From Nonlabens marinus S1-08 (GTDB lineage Bacteria; Bacteroidota; Bacteroidia; Flavobacteriales; Flavobacteriaceae): 64,000 nucleotides of DNA. A program made the position numbers and the translations under genes. The notes below the pieces were generated by a model that saw nothing but the letters and a program-made list of their open reading frames with translations, did not search any database and had not been told where the DNA came from. Below, one piece after another: positions 7,493 through 15,196 of this stretch (position 1 is its first letter; each line of letters opens with the position of its first letter). The stretch is taken from positions 558,001-622,000 of the forward strand of contig NZ_AP014548.1 of the NCBI RefSeq assembly GCF_000831385.1. Reading direction: 5' to 3'.

Positions 7493-8612
7493 AAGCAAGT
7501 TCTAGCTCTTCTTTATTAATGACCGGTCGGGCATACATATTTAAAAAACTTTTTACTGCTTCTGGATCTTTCATGTCAACTCGCAGGCGCAAACGGCGTT
7601 CGAATTGTTTTTGATCTTTATCGGTATAATGCTCTGTATATGACTGAGTATCGTTGAGCAAATCAAATGCGATATAATTTGTAGGCCACAAACGGTAATT
7701 ACTTTGAATCACACGATCCAGCTTGCTGACCACGTGTTGTAGCAATTGATTGACCGCCTCATCATCCTTAGTTTTCAATTCCAGAGGTTCAGAAGCATGT
7801 ATATGGATGTGCTTTTTCTGACCTAGCGCTCCCTTAAGAATGCTATTGAAATCTTCGTTTTCAGACTTGATGTATTCTTTTTGGGCTTTTTTGGCCAGTA
7901 ACTCGGGTACTTTGAGAATATCTGTAGGATCGTATTCATACGATATGGAGACTGGAACTATTTTGAGGCTGTTGAGATACTCTGCAACGGGTCGTTTGCC
8001 AGCAGCTAGGGCTATCATTTTCAAAACCCCCTGCTCCGTCACATCATTGCCATCTTTTGTACGTCCTTGTCGTTGAGCAATCCAGACACTGCGATTTCTT
8101 TCTTTAAGCAAATATTCTACATATTCACTAAGGTTCTTACTACTCATTAAAGTCTCTCGAGGAGTACCGCCACGCTTCACAATAAAATTGCGAGTCAATT
8201 TACTTAACGCGTTTACAAAAGGACGTTGCACCAGATTGTCACCTATCGCACTTGCAGTACGGATCAAATCGTAATTGAATAGAGTAAGATTGATCAAACA
8301 CGTATCTAAAACGATATCTCGGTGATTAGAAATGTACAGATAGGATTGCTCTGGATCTAATTTATCAAATCCAGTAGTCGTCAATCCTGCAGATGTTTCT
8401 TCTAACACCCGTTTTACAGTTACAGAAATGACCTCACGCTGAAAGTCGTTAACTGTTTTACAAGAAAGGACGATCTCCTTAATCTCCTCGTCCGTTTTAT
8501 CTGGGAAGGTGTATTGAAAAAGCGTCTTGATCATAGGGTGACGCACAGCACTCTTTAGGGCAACGCCCACTTCTTCCTCATTAAAGTACCGTATATCATC
8601 AAATTGCACCAA
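7482..8612 (-). CDS. Glycerophosphate/1-acyl-glycerol-3-phosphate acyltransferase family protein
   Basis: This 376-residue protein belongs to the PlsC/GPAT acyltransferase group. The block YLYISNHRDIVLDTCLINL (91-109) matches acyltransferase motif I, and SVWIAQRQGRTKDGNDVTEQGVLKMIAL (about 176-203) matches motif III, where phosphate of the acceptor is bound. The usual H-x4-D spacing is not seen: after H97 there is D99 and D103, so the catalytic pair may be H97 and D103 with one extra residue, or H97 and D99. It has no clear membrane helix. It lies in an operon with tatD upstream (41-base gap) and ansA downstream. The acyl donor and acceptor are not known. Confidence 0.75.
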   Translation of the reverse strand: MVQFDDIRYFNEEEVGVALKSAVRHPMIKTLFQYTFPDKTDEEIKEIVLSCKTVNDFQREVISVTVKRVLEETSAGLTTTGFDKLDPEQSYLYISNHRDIVLDTCLINLTLFNYDLIRTASAIGDNLVQRPFVNALSKLTRNFIVKRGGTPRETLMSSKNLSEYVEYLLKERNRSVWIAQRQGRTKDGNDVTEQGVLKMIALAAGKRPVAEYLNSLKIVPVSISYEYDPTDILKVPELLAKKAQKEYIKSENEDFNSILKGALGQKKHIHIHASEPLELKTKDDEAVNQLLQHVVSKLDRVIQSNYRLWPTNYIAFDLLNDTQSYTEHYTDKDQKQFERRLRLRVDMKDPEAVKSFLNMYARPVINKEELELAYEA

Positions 8613-8653
8613 AAGTCTATCTATTTAAACCTCAAAAATACGGATGTTCTGCC

Positions 8654-9424
8654 CTACACGCCGAAGACTTCACGAGAATTTAAGGTGGTGATGCGTGCAA
8701 CCTCTTCTACCTCTAACCCATAAATTTCTGCCACTTTAATCGCGACCCTCTCTATATAGGCGCTTTCATTGCGCTTACCGCGGTAAGGCACTGGCGCTAG
8801 GTAAGGAGCATCTGTCTCTAAAACAATCTGTTCTATGTCGATTTGATCTAGAAACTGATCAATTTTTCCATTCTTAAAAGTAACCACCCCACCTATGCCT
8901 AATTTCATTCCATAGGCAATGGCAAGTTGAGCTTGCTCCAGCGTTCCAGTAAAACAATGAAAAATTCCTTTTAATCTCCTCCCTTGATGTGATTTAAGCA
9001 CCTCAAAAACTTCATCAAACGCATCCCGGCAATGAATCACAATCGGCAATTCATACTCCAGCGCCCATTCGATTTGTTGATGAAAGGCTTGCATCTGCAA
9101 GTCGCGAGTGGACTGATCCCAGTATAAATCAACACCTATCTCACCAACGGCTACATAATCACCAGTGGCCAACTCCTCTTTTACATGCTGCAATTCCTCT
9201 GCATGATTTTCTTTTACATGGGTGGGATGTAAACCTGCCATAAGAAACATATGATCTGGGTAATTCTGCTTTAATTCTCGCATACCTGCGGTGTATGCAG
9301 AATCTATTGCAGGAATGAAAAATCGGCTCACTCCAGCTTCGAATGCTCGTTGAATCATGCTCTCGCGATCTTCATCAAATTGCTCGCTGTATAAATGTGT
9401 ATGCGTATCAGTTAAAATCATCAT
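8654..9424 (-). CDS. TatD family metal-dependent DNase
   Basis: This 256-residue amidohydrolase-fold protein has the full set of TatD metal-binding motifs: TDTHTHLY at 5-12, VGEIGVDLYWDQS with the bridging Glu, VIHCRDAFDEV, FHCFTGTLEQA and VLETDAPYLAP near the C terminus. TatD enzymes are Mg-dependent 3'-5' exonucleases acting on DNA and RNA ends, linked to repair and quality control. Two ATG codons stand together at 9424 and 9421. A TACCTTTG box at 9426-9433 abuts them, so the mRNA may begin at or near the start codon. It is the first gene of the tatD-acyltransferase-ansA operon. Confidence 0.9.
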   Translation of the reverse strand: MMILTDTHTHLYSEQFDEDRESMIQRAFEAGVSRFFIPAIDSAYTAGMRELKQNYPDHMFLMAGLHPTHVKENHAEELQHVKEELATGDYVAVGEIGVDLYWDQSTRDLQMQAFHQQIEWALEYELPIVIHCRDAFDEVFEVLKSHQGRRLKGIFHCFTGTLEQAQLAIAYGMKLGIGGVVTFKNGKIDQFLDQIDIEQIVLETDAPYLAPVPYRGKRNESAYIERVAIKVAEIYGLEVEEVARITTLNSREVFGV

Positions 9425-9425
9425 G

Positions 9426-9433
9426 CAAAGGTA
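9426..9433 (-). promoter_or_regulatory. Possible -7 element (TACCTTTG) of the tatD operon
   Basis: The minus-strand sequence TACCTTTG matches the Bacteroidota -7 consensus TAnnTTTG directly upstream of the tatD start. I see no TTG at the usual 18-21-base distance, so support is partial. Confidence 0.45.
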
Positions 9434-9507
9434 CGGGATGGTAAAGTGGCTGTAAAATCAATTCTAGGCTTATAGATTTATAGCTAAGGCTTAAGACTGT
9501 TTTTTAT

Positions 9508-9527
9508 TTCGCTTTCGCGAAAGCGAA
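9508..9527. repeat. Interspersed palindrome copy 3 (full 20 bases), intergenic
   Basis: Perfect 20-base form in the 129-base gap between the divergent tatD and aspartyl protease genes, 27 bases before the protease start. Confidence 0.9.
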
Positions 9528-9553
9528 CTTATCTTCACACTCTATTTTTATCT

Positions 9554-9994
9554 ATGGCATCGATTAAAAAGATTTTAAAGGAACAAGGTTACATTGCACA
9601 CCGCATACGCATTGCTAAAAAGAGCAGCCATATCGTTACCAAAGCACAACTTAACGGTCATCCTGGTAGGTTCATTATTGATACCGGTGCGAGTGCTACT
9701 TGTGTAGATCAAGCGCTTTACAAGGAATTTCAATTGACTACGGAGTTTATGGAGAAACAAATAGGTACAGCCAGCGGCTCCTTACGGCCACGAGTTTCTT
9801 ATAAAAATACACTAGAATTGGGTGACTGGAGCGATGAAGATGTGACCTTACTTTCTATGGACATGAGCTTTGTCAACAGTGCTTTGAAAGCAGAGGGTAT
9901 GCGATCTGTTCAAGGATTACTAGGTGCCGATTTTCTAATCGCAAGCGCCGCCATTATTGATTACCGCAGTAAATGGTTGTTTTTGAAATTATAG
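9554..9994 (+). CDS. Retropepsin-like aspartyl protease (clan AA)
   Basis: This 146-residue protein has one aspartyl protease motif, FIIDTGASATCVD, with the catalytic D-T-G at 43-45, and a second conserved piece VQGLLGADFLIASAAIIDYRSKWLFL at the C terminus, as in bacterial retropepsin-like proteins. With only one DTG motif it should work as a homodimer. There is no signal peptide or membrane segment, unlike some periplasmic relatives. The substrate is unknown. The last 6 bases overlap the convergent lipoprotein gene. The palindrome at 9508 lies just upstream. Confidence 0.85.
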   Translation: MASIKKILKEQGYIAHRIRIAKKSSHIVTKAQLNGHPGRFIIDTGASATCVDQALYKEFQLTTEFMEKQIGTASGSLRPRVSYKNTLELGDWSDEDVTLLSMDMSFVNSALKAEGMRSVQGLLGADFLIASAAIIDYRSKWLFLKL

Positions 9995-10801
9995 AGTGAT
10001 CGTAAAAGAACCTTGAGTGACCACCACATTTCCTGGAGGTCCAGACTCAAACTTAAACAAACCACTATATCGACCTGCCGCGCGATTCACAATAGAAACA
10101 TCTAGGGTTCCGGAGATTGCATCTGCATTAGTACCTCCACTGGAATAGGTTGCGCGATACATTCCAGTAGCAGAAAAATTATAGCTCCCTACAGTGACCG
10201 CTTCAGGAAAACTGAGAAGTAGAGTGTTGTTGCCGTTTGCAGCTTGAATGACGATGGTTCCAGGTCCTTTAGTAGCTGAAACTGATGATGGATTGAGTGC
10301 TGTACCATTAATCAAGGCTTTCAAGTCATTGACGCGATCAGAACCTACTTCAGTCCCAAAAGGCACTCTATAAATGACACCTTTACGCATGGTAAGTGTA
10401 TCTGTAGCTCCTGGCGTATAGCTCACAAAGCTAAAATTCCCTGTTACGGTACCGTCTGGTGATCCAGCATCAAGAATGACACTTCCCGCACCATTTCCTG
10501 TACGAGTAGAAAACTGTTGTTCGCCATTGAAGGTGTAAATGGCTTCATTAGCCTGACCTGACCCTAACTCATAAAATCCGGGAGTGGCTGAAGTCAAGCG
10601 TATCTGAAGTGTTTCTAGTGGGTTTTCTCCACCTATAGTGATGGTTCCATCAGTATTATTAGTCACTGAGGTTTTAGTGGCACCAAAAAACTCTCCATTT
10701 CGAGAAGCTTGTAAAGCAGGGGAGTTGATTTTATCGATGTTTTCTTCACATCCTGTAAATGCAATAGATAGGAGTACTATGAGTAATAAAAGTTTGTTCA
10801 T
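9989..10801 (-). CDS. Lipoprotein, DUF6252-like
   Basis: The 270-residue product starts with a lipoprotein signal, MNKLLLLIVLLSIAFTGC, with the lipid-attached Cys at 18. The following EEN acidic stretch would favour export to the cell surface in Bacteroidota. The mature part is beta-rich and low in charge, with two similar halves (NGEFFGATKTSV... and the second half after about residue 150), resembling the DUF6252 family, which is common in Flavobacteria. No catalytic motif is visible. The gene is transcribed alone and converges with the protease gene with a 6-base overlap. Confidence 0.75.
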   Translation of the reverse strand: MNKLLLLIVLLSIAFTGCEENIDKINSPALQASRNGEFFGATKTSVTNNTDGTITIGGENPLETLQIRLTSATPGFYELGSGQANEAIYTFNGEQQFSTRTGNGAGSVILDAGSPDGTVTGNFSFVSYTPGATDTLTMRKGVIYRVPFGTEVGSDRVNDLKALINGTALNPSSVSATKGPGTIVIQAANGNNTLLLSFPEAVTVGSYNFSATGMYRATYSSGGTNADAISGTLDVSIVNRAAGRYSGLFKFESGPPGNVVVTQGSFTITL

Positions 10802-10853
10802 GGGAGCAATGCTTGACTATAAAACTCAAAATTAAATAAAATAGTATGAGCGG

Positions 10854-10883
10854 TTGCTGATTCTCAAATAAATAGTATTTTTG
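10854..10883 (+). promoter_or_regulatory. Promoter of rpsP (Bacteroidota type)
   Basis: TTG (10854-10856), 19 bases, then TATTTTTG (10876-10883) match the Bacteroidota sigma-ABfr consensus TTTG/TTG-N19-TAnnTTTG. The leader to the rpsP ATG would be about 40 bases. Confidence 0.8.
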
Positions 10884-10930
10884 CAACCTCAAATTAATAA
10901 CCAGGGTCGAGAACCCCTAAATTTAATGTT

Positions 10931-11440
10931 ATGCCTGTAAAAATCAGACTTCAAAGACACGGTAAAAAAGGAAAACCTTTTTACTGGATCGTAGCTGCGG
11001 ATTCCCGCTCTAAAAGAGATGGTAAGTACCTAGACAAAATAGGAACTTATAATCCTAACACCAACCCTGCAACCATTAACCTAGACGTTGATAGCGCTGT
11101 ACAATGGTTAGAAAACGGTGCACAACCTACAGATACTGCAAGAGCAATATTAGGTTACAAAGGAGCTATGTTGAAAAGACACTTGAAAGGTGGTGTAAAG
11201 AAAGGTGCTTTTACTGAAGAGCAAATGGAGGAGAAATTCAACGCTTGGTTAGAAGAAAAAGAAGGAAAGATTGCTAACAAGGCGTCTGGACTTTCTAAAG
11301 AAGAAGATAAGAAAGCTGCTGAAGCTCTTGCTGCTGAAAAAGCGGTGAATGAAGCACGTATCGCTGCTAACACTCCAGAACCAGAAGCTCCAGCTGAGGA
11401 AGAAGCTCCTGCTGCTGAAGCATCTAGCGAAGAAGAATAA
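10931..11440 (+). CDS. rpsP: 30S ribosomal protein S16
   Basis: The first 80 residues are a standard S16: MPVKIRLQRHGKKGKPFYWIVAADSR, then DKIGTYNPNTNP and the turn AQPTDTARAILGYKGAM. S16 binds 16S rRNA and helps assemble the 30S body. After residue about 80 the protein continues for about 90 residues as a Lys/Glu- then Ala/Glu/Pro-rich tail (EEDKKAAEALAAEKAV... APAEEEAPAAEA), giving 169 residues against about 80-90 for E. coli. Such tails are usual in Bacteroidota. It is followed after 11 bases by rimM, the usual neighbour. A good promoter is at 10854-10883. Confidence 0.95.
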   Translation: MPVKIRLQRHGKKGKPFYWIVAADSRSKRDGKYLDKIGTYNPNTNPATINLDVDSAVQWLENGAQPTDTARAILGYKGAMLKRHLKGGVKKGAFTEEQMEEKFNAWLEEKEGKIANKASGLSKEEDKKAAEALAAEKAVNEARIAANTPEPEAPAEEEAPAAEASSEEE

Positions 11441-11451
11441 ATCGTACTGCC

Positions 11452-11982
11452 ATGCGTAAAGAGGAATGTTTCTACGTAGGCACGATTGTCAATAAATTTA
11501 GCTTTAAAGGGGAACTGCTTGTCAAATTAGACACAGATGAACCAGAGCTATTCTTAGAAATGGAATCAGTTTTTATCGAGATCGGTAAAAACTTGGTTCC
11601 ATTTTTTATTGAACACAGCCAGCTCCATAAATCCTTATTGCTGCGCGTTAAATTTGAGGATGTCGATGATGAACCCATGGCAGACAGCCTCATGAAACGT
11701 GAGTTGTACTTACCACTCGACGTACTTCCTAAACTGGAAGGAACTCAATTCTATTATCACGAGGTCATAGGTTTTGAAATGATCGATACCGAGTATGGAA
11801 GCGTGGGAACCATAACTGGAGTCAACGATACCACCTCACAAGCACTTTTTGAAGTAGATCACGATGGCAGCGAAGTGTTAATACCTATCAATGATGAGTT
11901 TATTGAAGAACTGGATCGCGATAAAAAAACCATTACCGTAACTACTCCTGAAGGTCTCATCGACCTCTATATTTCCGAATAA
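11452..11982 (+). CDS. rimM: 16S rRNA processing protein RimM
   Basis: This 176-residue protein has the RimM N-terminal barrel (CFYVGTIVNKFSFKGELLVKLDTDEPELF) and the C-terminal PRC-barrel (YYHEVIGFEMIDTEYGSVGTITGVNDTTSQALFEVDHDGSEVLIPINDEFI). RimM binds the head of the 30S subunit and protein S19 during maturation. It lies 11 bases after rpsP, matching the common rpsP-rimM operon. It is of normal family length. The start ATG at 11452 gives the expected N terminus. Confidence 0.93.
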   Translation: MRKEECFYVGTIVNKFSFKGELLVKLDTDEPELFLEMESVFIEIGKNLVPFFIEHSQLHKSLLLRVKFEDVDDEPMADSLMKRELYLPLDVLPKLEGTQFYYHEVIGFEMIDTEYGSVGTITGVNDTTSQALFEVDHDGSEVLIPINDEFIEELDRDKKTITVTTPEGLIDLYISE

Positions 11983-11993
11983 AATCTTTACTG

Positions 11994-12728
11994 ATGAGCA
12001 CCTTTAAGTTCAAGCAATTTGAAGTCGCTCAAGATCAATGTGCTCAAAAGATAGGCACTGACGCTGTCTTGTTAGGCGCATGGACTGATACAGTTGAACA
12101 GCCGCTGTCTATACTTGATATAGGCACAGGCACTGGAGTTATCGCACTTATAATGGCACAACGCTTTTCCAGAGCTCAAGTGGACGCTATTGAAATCGAT
12201 GATGCTGCTTTTGAACAAACCACTTCAAATTTTGAGAACAGTCCTTATGGCGATAGGCTTTACTGTTATCACGCTTCATTTCAAGAGTTTTATGAAGAGG
12301 TAGAAGAACGCTATGATCTCATCATTTCAAACCCTCCATTTTTTGATGGAAAGTTAAACCGCAATGATGCGATGATAGATGTAAAACGTCAACAAGCACG
12401 TTTTGATGATGCGTTGCCGTTTGAAGAATTGGTTTATGGCGTTTACAAACTCTTGGAAACTAGCGGTACTTTCGCCTGCATCATTCCATCAGATCGGGAA
12501 GAGGAATTCTTGAAAATCACCAGCCACTTTCAATTTGTCGCCACTCGCAAGACCTATGTGCGTGGTACAGATGCCAGTGCCGCGAAAAGAGTTTTGTTAG
12601 AATTTCGCTTTCGCGAAAGCGTAACAACCACCGAACCCTCCACCTCGCATTTGACCATTGAAAAGTCAAGACACATCTATACCGAAGACTACATTGATCT
12701 GGTTAAAGATTTCTATTTGAAAATGTAG
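11994..12728 (+). CDS. trmN6: tRNA1(Val) (adenine-37-N6)-methyltransferase-like SAM enzyme
   Basis: This 244-residue Rossmann methyltransferase has SAM motif I, ILDIGTGTGVIALIMAQR (about 37-54), the acidic motif II (VDAIEIDDAAFEQ), and the catalytic N6-adenine motif IISNPPFF (about 110-117). The N-terminal segment FKFKQFEVAQDQCAQKIGTDAVLLGAW is characteristic of the TrmN6/YfiC family that methylates A37 of tRNA1(Val). It lies 11 bases after rimM, so translation genes are grouped. A palindrome copy (12604-12621) lies near the C terminus and encodes RFRES. Confidence 0.85.
   Translation: MSTFKFKQFEVAQDQCAQKIGTDAVLLGAWTDTVEQPLSILDIGTGTGVIALIMAQRFSRAQVDAIEIDDAAFEQTTSNFENSPYGDRLYCYHASFQEFYEEVEERYDLIISNPPFFDGKLNRNDAMIDVKRQQARFDDALPFEELVYGVYKLLETSGTFACIIPSDREEEFLKITSHFQFVATRKTYVRGTDASAAKRVLLEFRFRESVTTTEPSTSHLTIEKSRHIYTEDYIDLVKDFYLKM
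12604..12621. repeat. Interspersed palindrome copy 4
   Basis: Eighteen bases of the repeat (TTCGCTTTCGCGAAAGCG), followed by TAA instead of AA; inside the trmN6-like gene, read as RFRES. Confidence 0.9.
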
Positions 12729-12865
12729 GTAAAGATCTACTGTGCATTACGACTGATTTTATGTAGAAATAGCGATTGAGATTCCTATTTTTACTACTCT
12801 TATGAAAACCGCAATTTGTTGCGATCGCGATTAAGAAATTGACAAACATCCCTTGAAACGCATTT

Positions 12866-14044
12866 ATGAAACCAGACTTATTTGAAGCTCCAGATTATTA
12901 TCAGCTAGACGATCTATTGACTGAGGAACACAAAATGATACGTGACACGGCTCGAGCATGGGTCAAACGTGACGTTTCTCCTATTATAGAACAAGCGGCT
13001 CAAGATGCTAAATTCCCTAAGAGCATCATACCAGGACTGGCTTCCATTGGCGCCTTCGGACCTTATATTCCAGAAGAATATGGCGGCGCTGGACTGGATC
13101 AAATCTCATACGGGTTGATCATGCAAGAAATTGAACGCGGCGATAGCGGCGTGCGTTCCACAGCCTCAGTACAATCATCATTAGTGATGTATCCCATCTG
13201 GAAATATGGTAGTGAGGAACAGAAAAAGAAATTCCTACCAAAGTTGGCCAGTGGAGAATTTATGGGAAGTTTTGGATTGACTGAGCCAGATTCTGGATCA
13301 GACCCAGGAAGTATGATTACTCGATTTAAAGATGCAGGCGATCATGTGATCTTGAATGGTGCCAAATTATGGATTTCTAACAGCCCTTTTTGTGATGTGG
13401 CTGTCGTTTGGGCAAAAGATGAAAATAACCGTATTCATGGTGTGATTGTAGAGCGTGGTATGGAAGGATTTACCACACCAGAAACTCACAACAAATGGTC
13501 CCTGCGCGCGAGCGCAACTGGCGAACTGATCTTCCATGACGTCAAAGTTCCTAAAGCAAATATTTTACCAGGCCGCACTGGTCTAGGAGCTCCATTGAGC
13601 TGCTTGGACAGCGCTCGTTTTGGTATCGCCTGGGGCGCCATAGGCGCTGCCATGGATTGCTATGATACAGCACTGCGGTATGCTAAGGAACGTAAGCAAT
13701 TTGGAAAACCGATTGCTGGATTCCAATTGCAACAAAAGAAACTGGCCGAAATGATTACTGAAATCACCAAAGCACAATTACTCGCATGGCGACTAGGTGT
13801 TTTGCGTGAAGAAGGAAAAGCGACCAGTGCTCAAATCTCAATGGCCAAAAGGAATAATGTAGAAATCGCCATCAACATCGCCCGCGAGGCACGCCAGATC
13901 TTAGGCGGTATGGGAATTACTGGCGAGTATAGCATCATGCGCCACAGCATGAATCTAGAAAGTGTGATTACTTATGAAGGTACACATGATATTCACTTGT
14001 TGATTACAGGTTTGGATATTACGGGTGAGAATGCGTTTTCATAA
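12866..14044 (+). CDS. gcdH: Glutaryl-CoA dehydrogenase-like acyl-CoA dehydrogenase
   Basis: The 392-residue flavoenzyme has the acyl-CoA dehydrogenase fold: helical N domain, FAD-binding strand motif MGSFGLTEPDSGSDPGSM (about 132-149), WISNSPFCDVAVVWA, and C-terminal RKQFGKPIAGFQLQQKKLAEM. The catalytic base is E371 in TYEGTHDIH, with the context typical of glutaryl-CoA dehydrogenase, and VRSTASVQSSLVMYPI also fits that subfamily. It oxidises and decarboxylates glutaryl-CoA to crotonyl-CoA in lysine and tryptophan breakdown. A tryptophan dioxygenase lies 14 kb away, though not in the same operon. It is preceded by 137 bases without a gene. Confidence 0.88.
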   Translation: MKPDLFEAPDYYQLDDLLTEEHKMIRDTARAWVKRDVSPIIEQAAQDAKFPKSIIPGLASIGAFGPYIPEEYGGAGLDQISYGLIMQEIERGDSGVRSTASVQSSLVMYPIWKYGSEEQKKKFLPKLASGEFMGSFGLTEPDSGSDPGSMITRFKDAGDHVILNGAKLWISNSPFCDVAVVWAKDENNRIHGVIVERGMEGFTTPETHNKWSLRASATGELIFHDVKVPKANILPGRTGLGAPLSCLDSARFGIAWGAIGAAMDCYDTALRYAKERKQFGKPIAGFQLQQKKLAEMITEITKAQLLAWRLGVLREEGKATSAQISMAKRNNVEIAINIAREARQILGGMGITGEYSIMRHSMNLESVITYEGTHDIHLLITGLDITGENAFS

Positions 14045-14087
14045 CCACAGATTATGATAGTGAGTTAATCCTATATTAAAAATCTTG

Positions 14088-14116
14088 AGGGCTGATTGTT
14101 AGTGACAATCAGCCCT
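14088..14116 (+). terminator. Hairpin after gcdH, probable terminator, overlapping a promoter
   Basis: AGGGCTGATTGT (14088-14099) pairs perfectly with ACAATCAGCCCT (14105-14116) around a 5-base loop, and TACTTTTG follows. It begins 43 bases past the gcdH stop. The same bases hold the -33 and spacer of a candidate promoter for the next gene. Confidence 0.75.
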
Positions 14117-14124
14117 TACTTTTG
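14096..14124 (+). promoter_or_regulatory. Promoter of the DUF3050 gene
   Basis: TTG (14096-14098), 18 bases, then TACTTTTG (14117-14124) match TTG-N18-TAnnTTTG. The start ATG at 14135 is 11 bases downstream, so the leader would be very short. Confidence 0.7.
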
Positions 14125-14134
14125 CAAAAAAAAT

Positions 14135-14899
14135 ATGCAAGCGCAGTTGAATGAGAGAATATCGCTTTCGCGAAAGCGATTACTACAACATCCTCTTTAC
14201 AAATCTATAGAGACCACCGCTCACTTACAGACTTTTATGCAATCCCATATCTATGCGGTCTGGGATTTTATGTCGTTACTCAAAGCGCTCCAGCAGCAAC
14301 TGACCTGTACCATCTTACCCTGGCAACCGGTAGGCAACCCACAATTGCGATACCTTATTAACGAAATAGTATTAGCCGAAGAAACTGACGAAATAGGAGA
14401 AGGACAGCGCATGAGTCATTATGAAATGTATCTCGACGCAATGCAGGCAGCAGGAATTGAAACGTCTGAGCTAGAGTCTCAAATTAGCAGCTGGAAAAGT
14501 GTTTCTCAAGTATTGAACCTCACCCAAGGCTCTGAGTTACCGGAACATATTAGCCAATTTTTAAACACCACGTTTAGCGTCATCCAGCGTGGAAAATCTC
14601 ACGAGATTGCTGCAGCATTTACCTATGGTCGCGAGGATTTGATCCCAGAAATGTTTACGGAAATCATTGGAGGTTTGGAAGGCTCAGGAGTGGATATTGA
14701 CTTGTCAAAAATAAAATATTATTTTGACCGTCATATTGAACTTGACGGCGATGAACATGGCCCTATGGCCCATCAAATGGTTGCCCTGCTGTGCGGCGAT
14801 GATCCAGTAAAATGGAATGAAGTAATTACTGTAAGCCAGCAGGCTTTAGAAAGTCGTTACCAACTTTTTGATGGAATCTTAAAGGAAATAAAATCTTAA
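14135..14899 (+). CDS. DUF3050 protein (heme-oxygenase-like fold)
   Basis: This 254-residue protein matches DUF3050: HPLYKSIETTAHLQTFMQSHIYAVWDFMSLLKALQQQLTC near the start, LINEIVLAEETDEIG...SHYEMYLDAMQAAGI in the middle, and YYFDRHIELDGDEHGPMAHQM near the C terminus. Conserved His and Glu residues on helices resemble the TenA/heme-oxygenase-like metal-binding fold, which includes di-iron enzymes, but the reaction is unknown. The frame is open upstream to a TTG at 14096, which lies inside the terminator hairpin and promoter, so I took the ATG at 14135. A palindrome copy (14161-14180) sits at residues 9-15 and encodes SLSRKR. Confidence 0.85.
   Translation: MQAQLNERISLSRKRLLQHPLYKSIETTAHLQTFMQSHIYAVWDFMSLLKALQQQLTCTILPWQPVGNPQLRYLINEIVLAEETDEIGEGQRMSHYEMYLDAMQAAGIETSELESQISSWKSVSQVLNLTQGSELPEHISQFLNTTFSVIQRGKSHEIAAAFTYGREDLIPEMFTEIIGGLEGSGVDIDLSKIKYYFDRHIELDGDEHGPMAHQMVALLCGDDPVKWNEVITVSQQALESRYQLFDGILKEIKS
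14161..14180. repeat. Interspersed palindrome copy 5
   Basis: ATCGCTTTCGCGAAAGCGAT, a perfect 20-base palindrome with A/T at the outer positions; at the N terminus of the DUF3050 gene, read as SLSRKR. Confidence 0.9.
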
Positions 14900-14911
14900 C
14901 GGAATAGCAGG

Positions 14912-15196
14912 TTAAGGGGTATCTAATTGATCTCTGTAATCTTCTTTCTCAGTCATAGAGGAAATATCTACCACGCTCTTTATTTGAGGAGCGTGTTTTT
15001 TTATGGTCAATTCCACTCCAGATTTCAGGGTCATTTGATTCACATGACAGCCCACGCAGGTTCCTAACAAGCGAACTTTCACATCTTTGCCATCAGTAAT
15101 AGAAACGAGTTCTATATCACCGCCATCCCGTTGTAAAAACGGGCGGATTTCTTCTAATCCTGCCTGTACTGCTACTTTAAGTTCGGTATCGTTCAT
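14912..15196 (-). CDS. NifU C-terminal-like (Nfu) Fe-S cluster carrier
   Basis: This 94-residue protein is a stand-alone Nfu domain. It has VQAGLEEIRPFLQRDGGDIELV at the N terminus and the cluster-binding C47-V-G-C50 in RLLGTCVGCHVNQMTLKSGVE. Nfu proteins hold a [4Fe-4S] cluster at a dimer interface and deliver it to client enzymes. It abuts the mrp gene (stop of mrp at 15197, start here at 15196), so the two form an Fe-S assembly operon. It converges with the DUF3050 gene with 12 bases between stops. Confidence 0.9.
   Translation of the reverse strand: MNDTELKVAVQAGLEEIRPFLQRDGGDIELVSITDGKDVKVRLLGTCVGCHVNQMTLKSGVELTIKKHAPQIKSVVDISSMTEKEDYRDQLDTP

Noticed and set aside
12821..12830. GCGATCGC (the cyanobacterial HIP1 word) upstream of gcdH
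   Set aside because: I noticed only this copy; it is not the repeated word here, unlike the TTCGCGAA-centred palindrome.
14096..14134. TTG start of the DUF3050 gene
   Set aside because: It lies inside a terminator hairpin and the promoter's -33 box; ATG 14135 is better.
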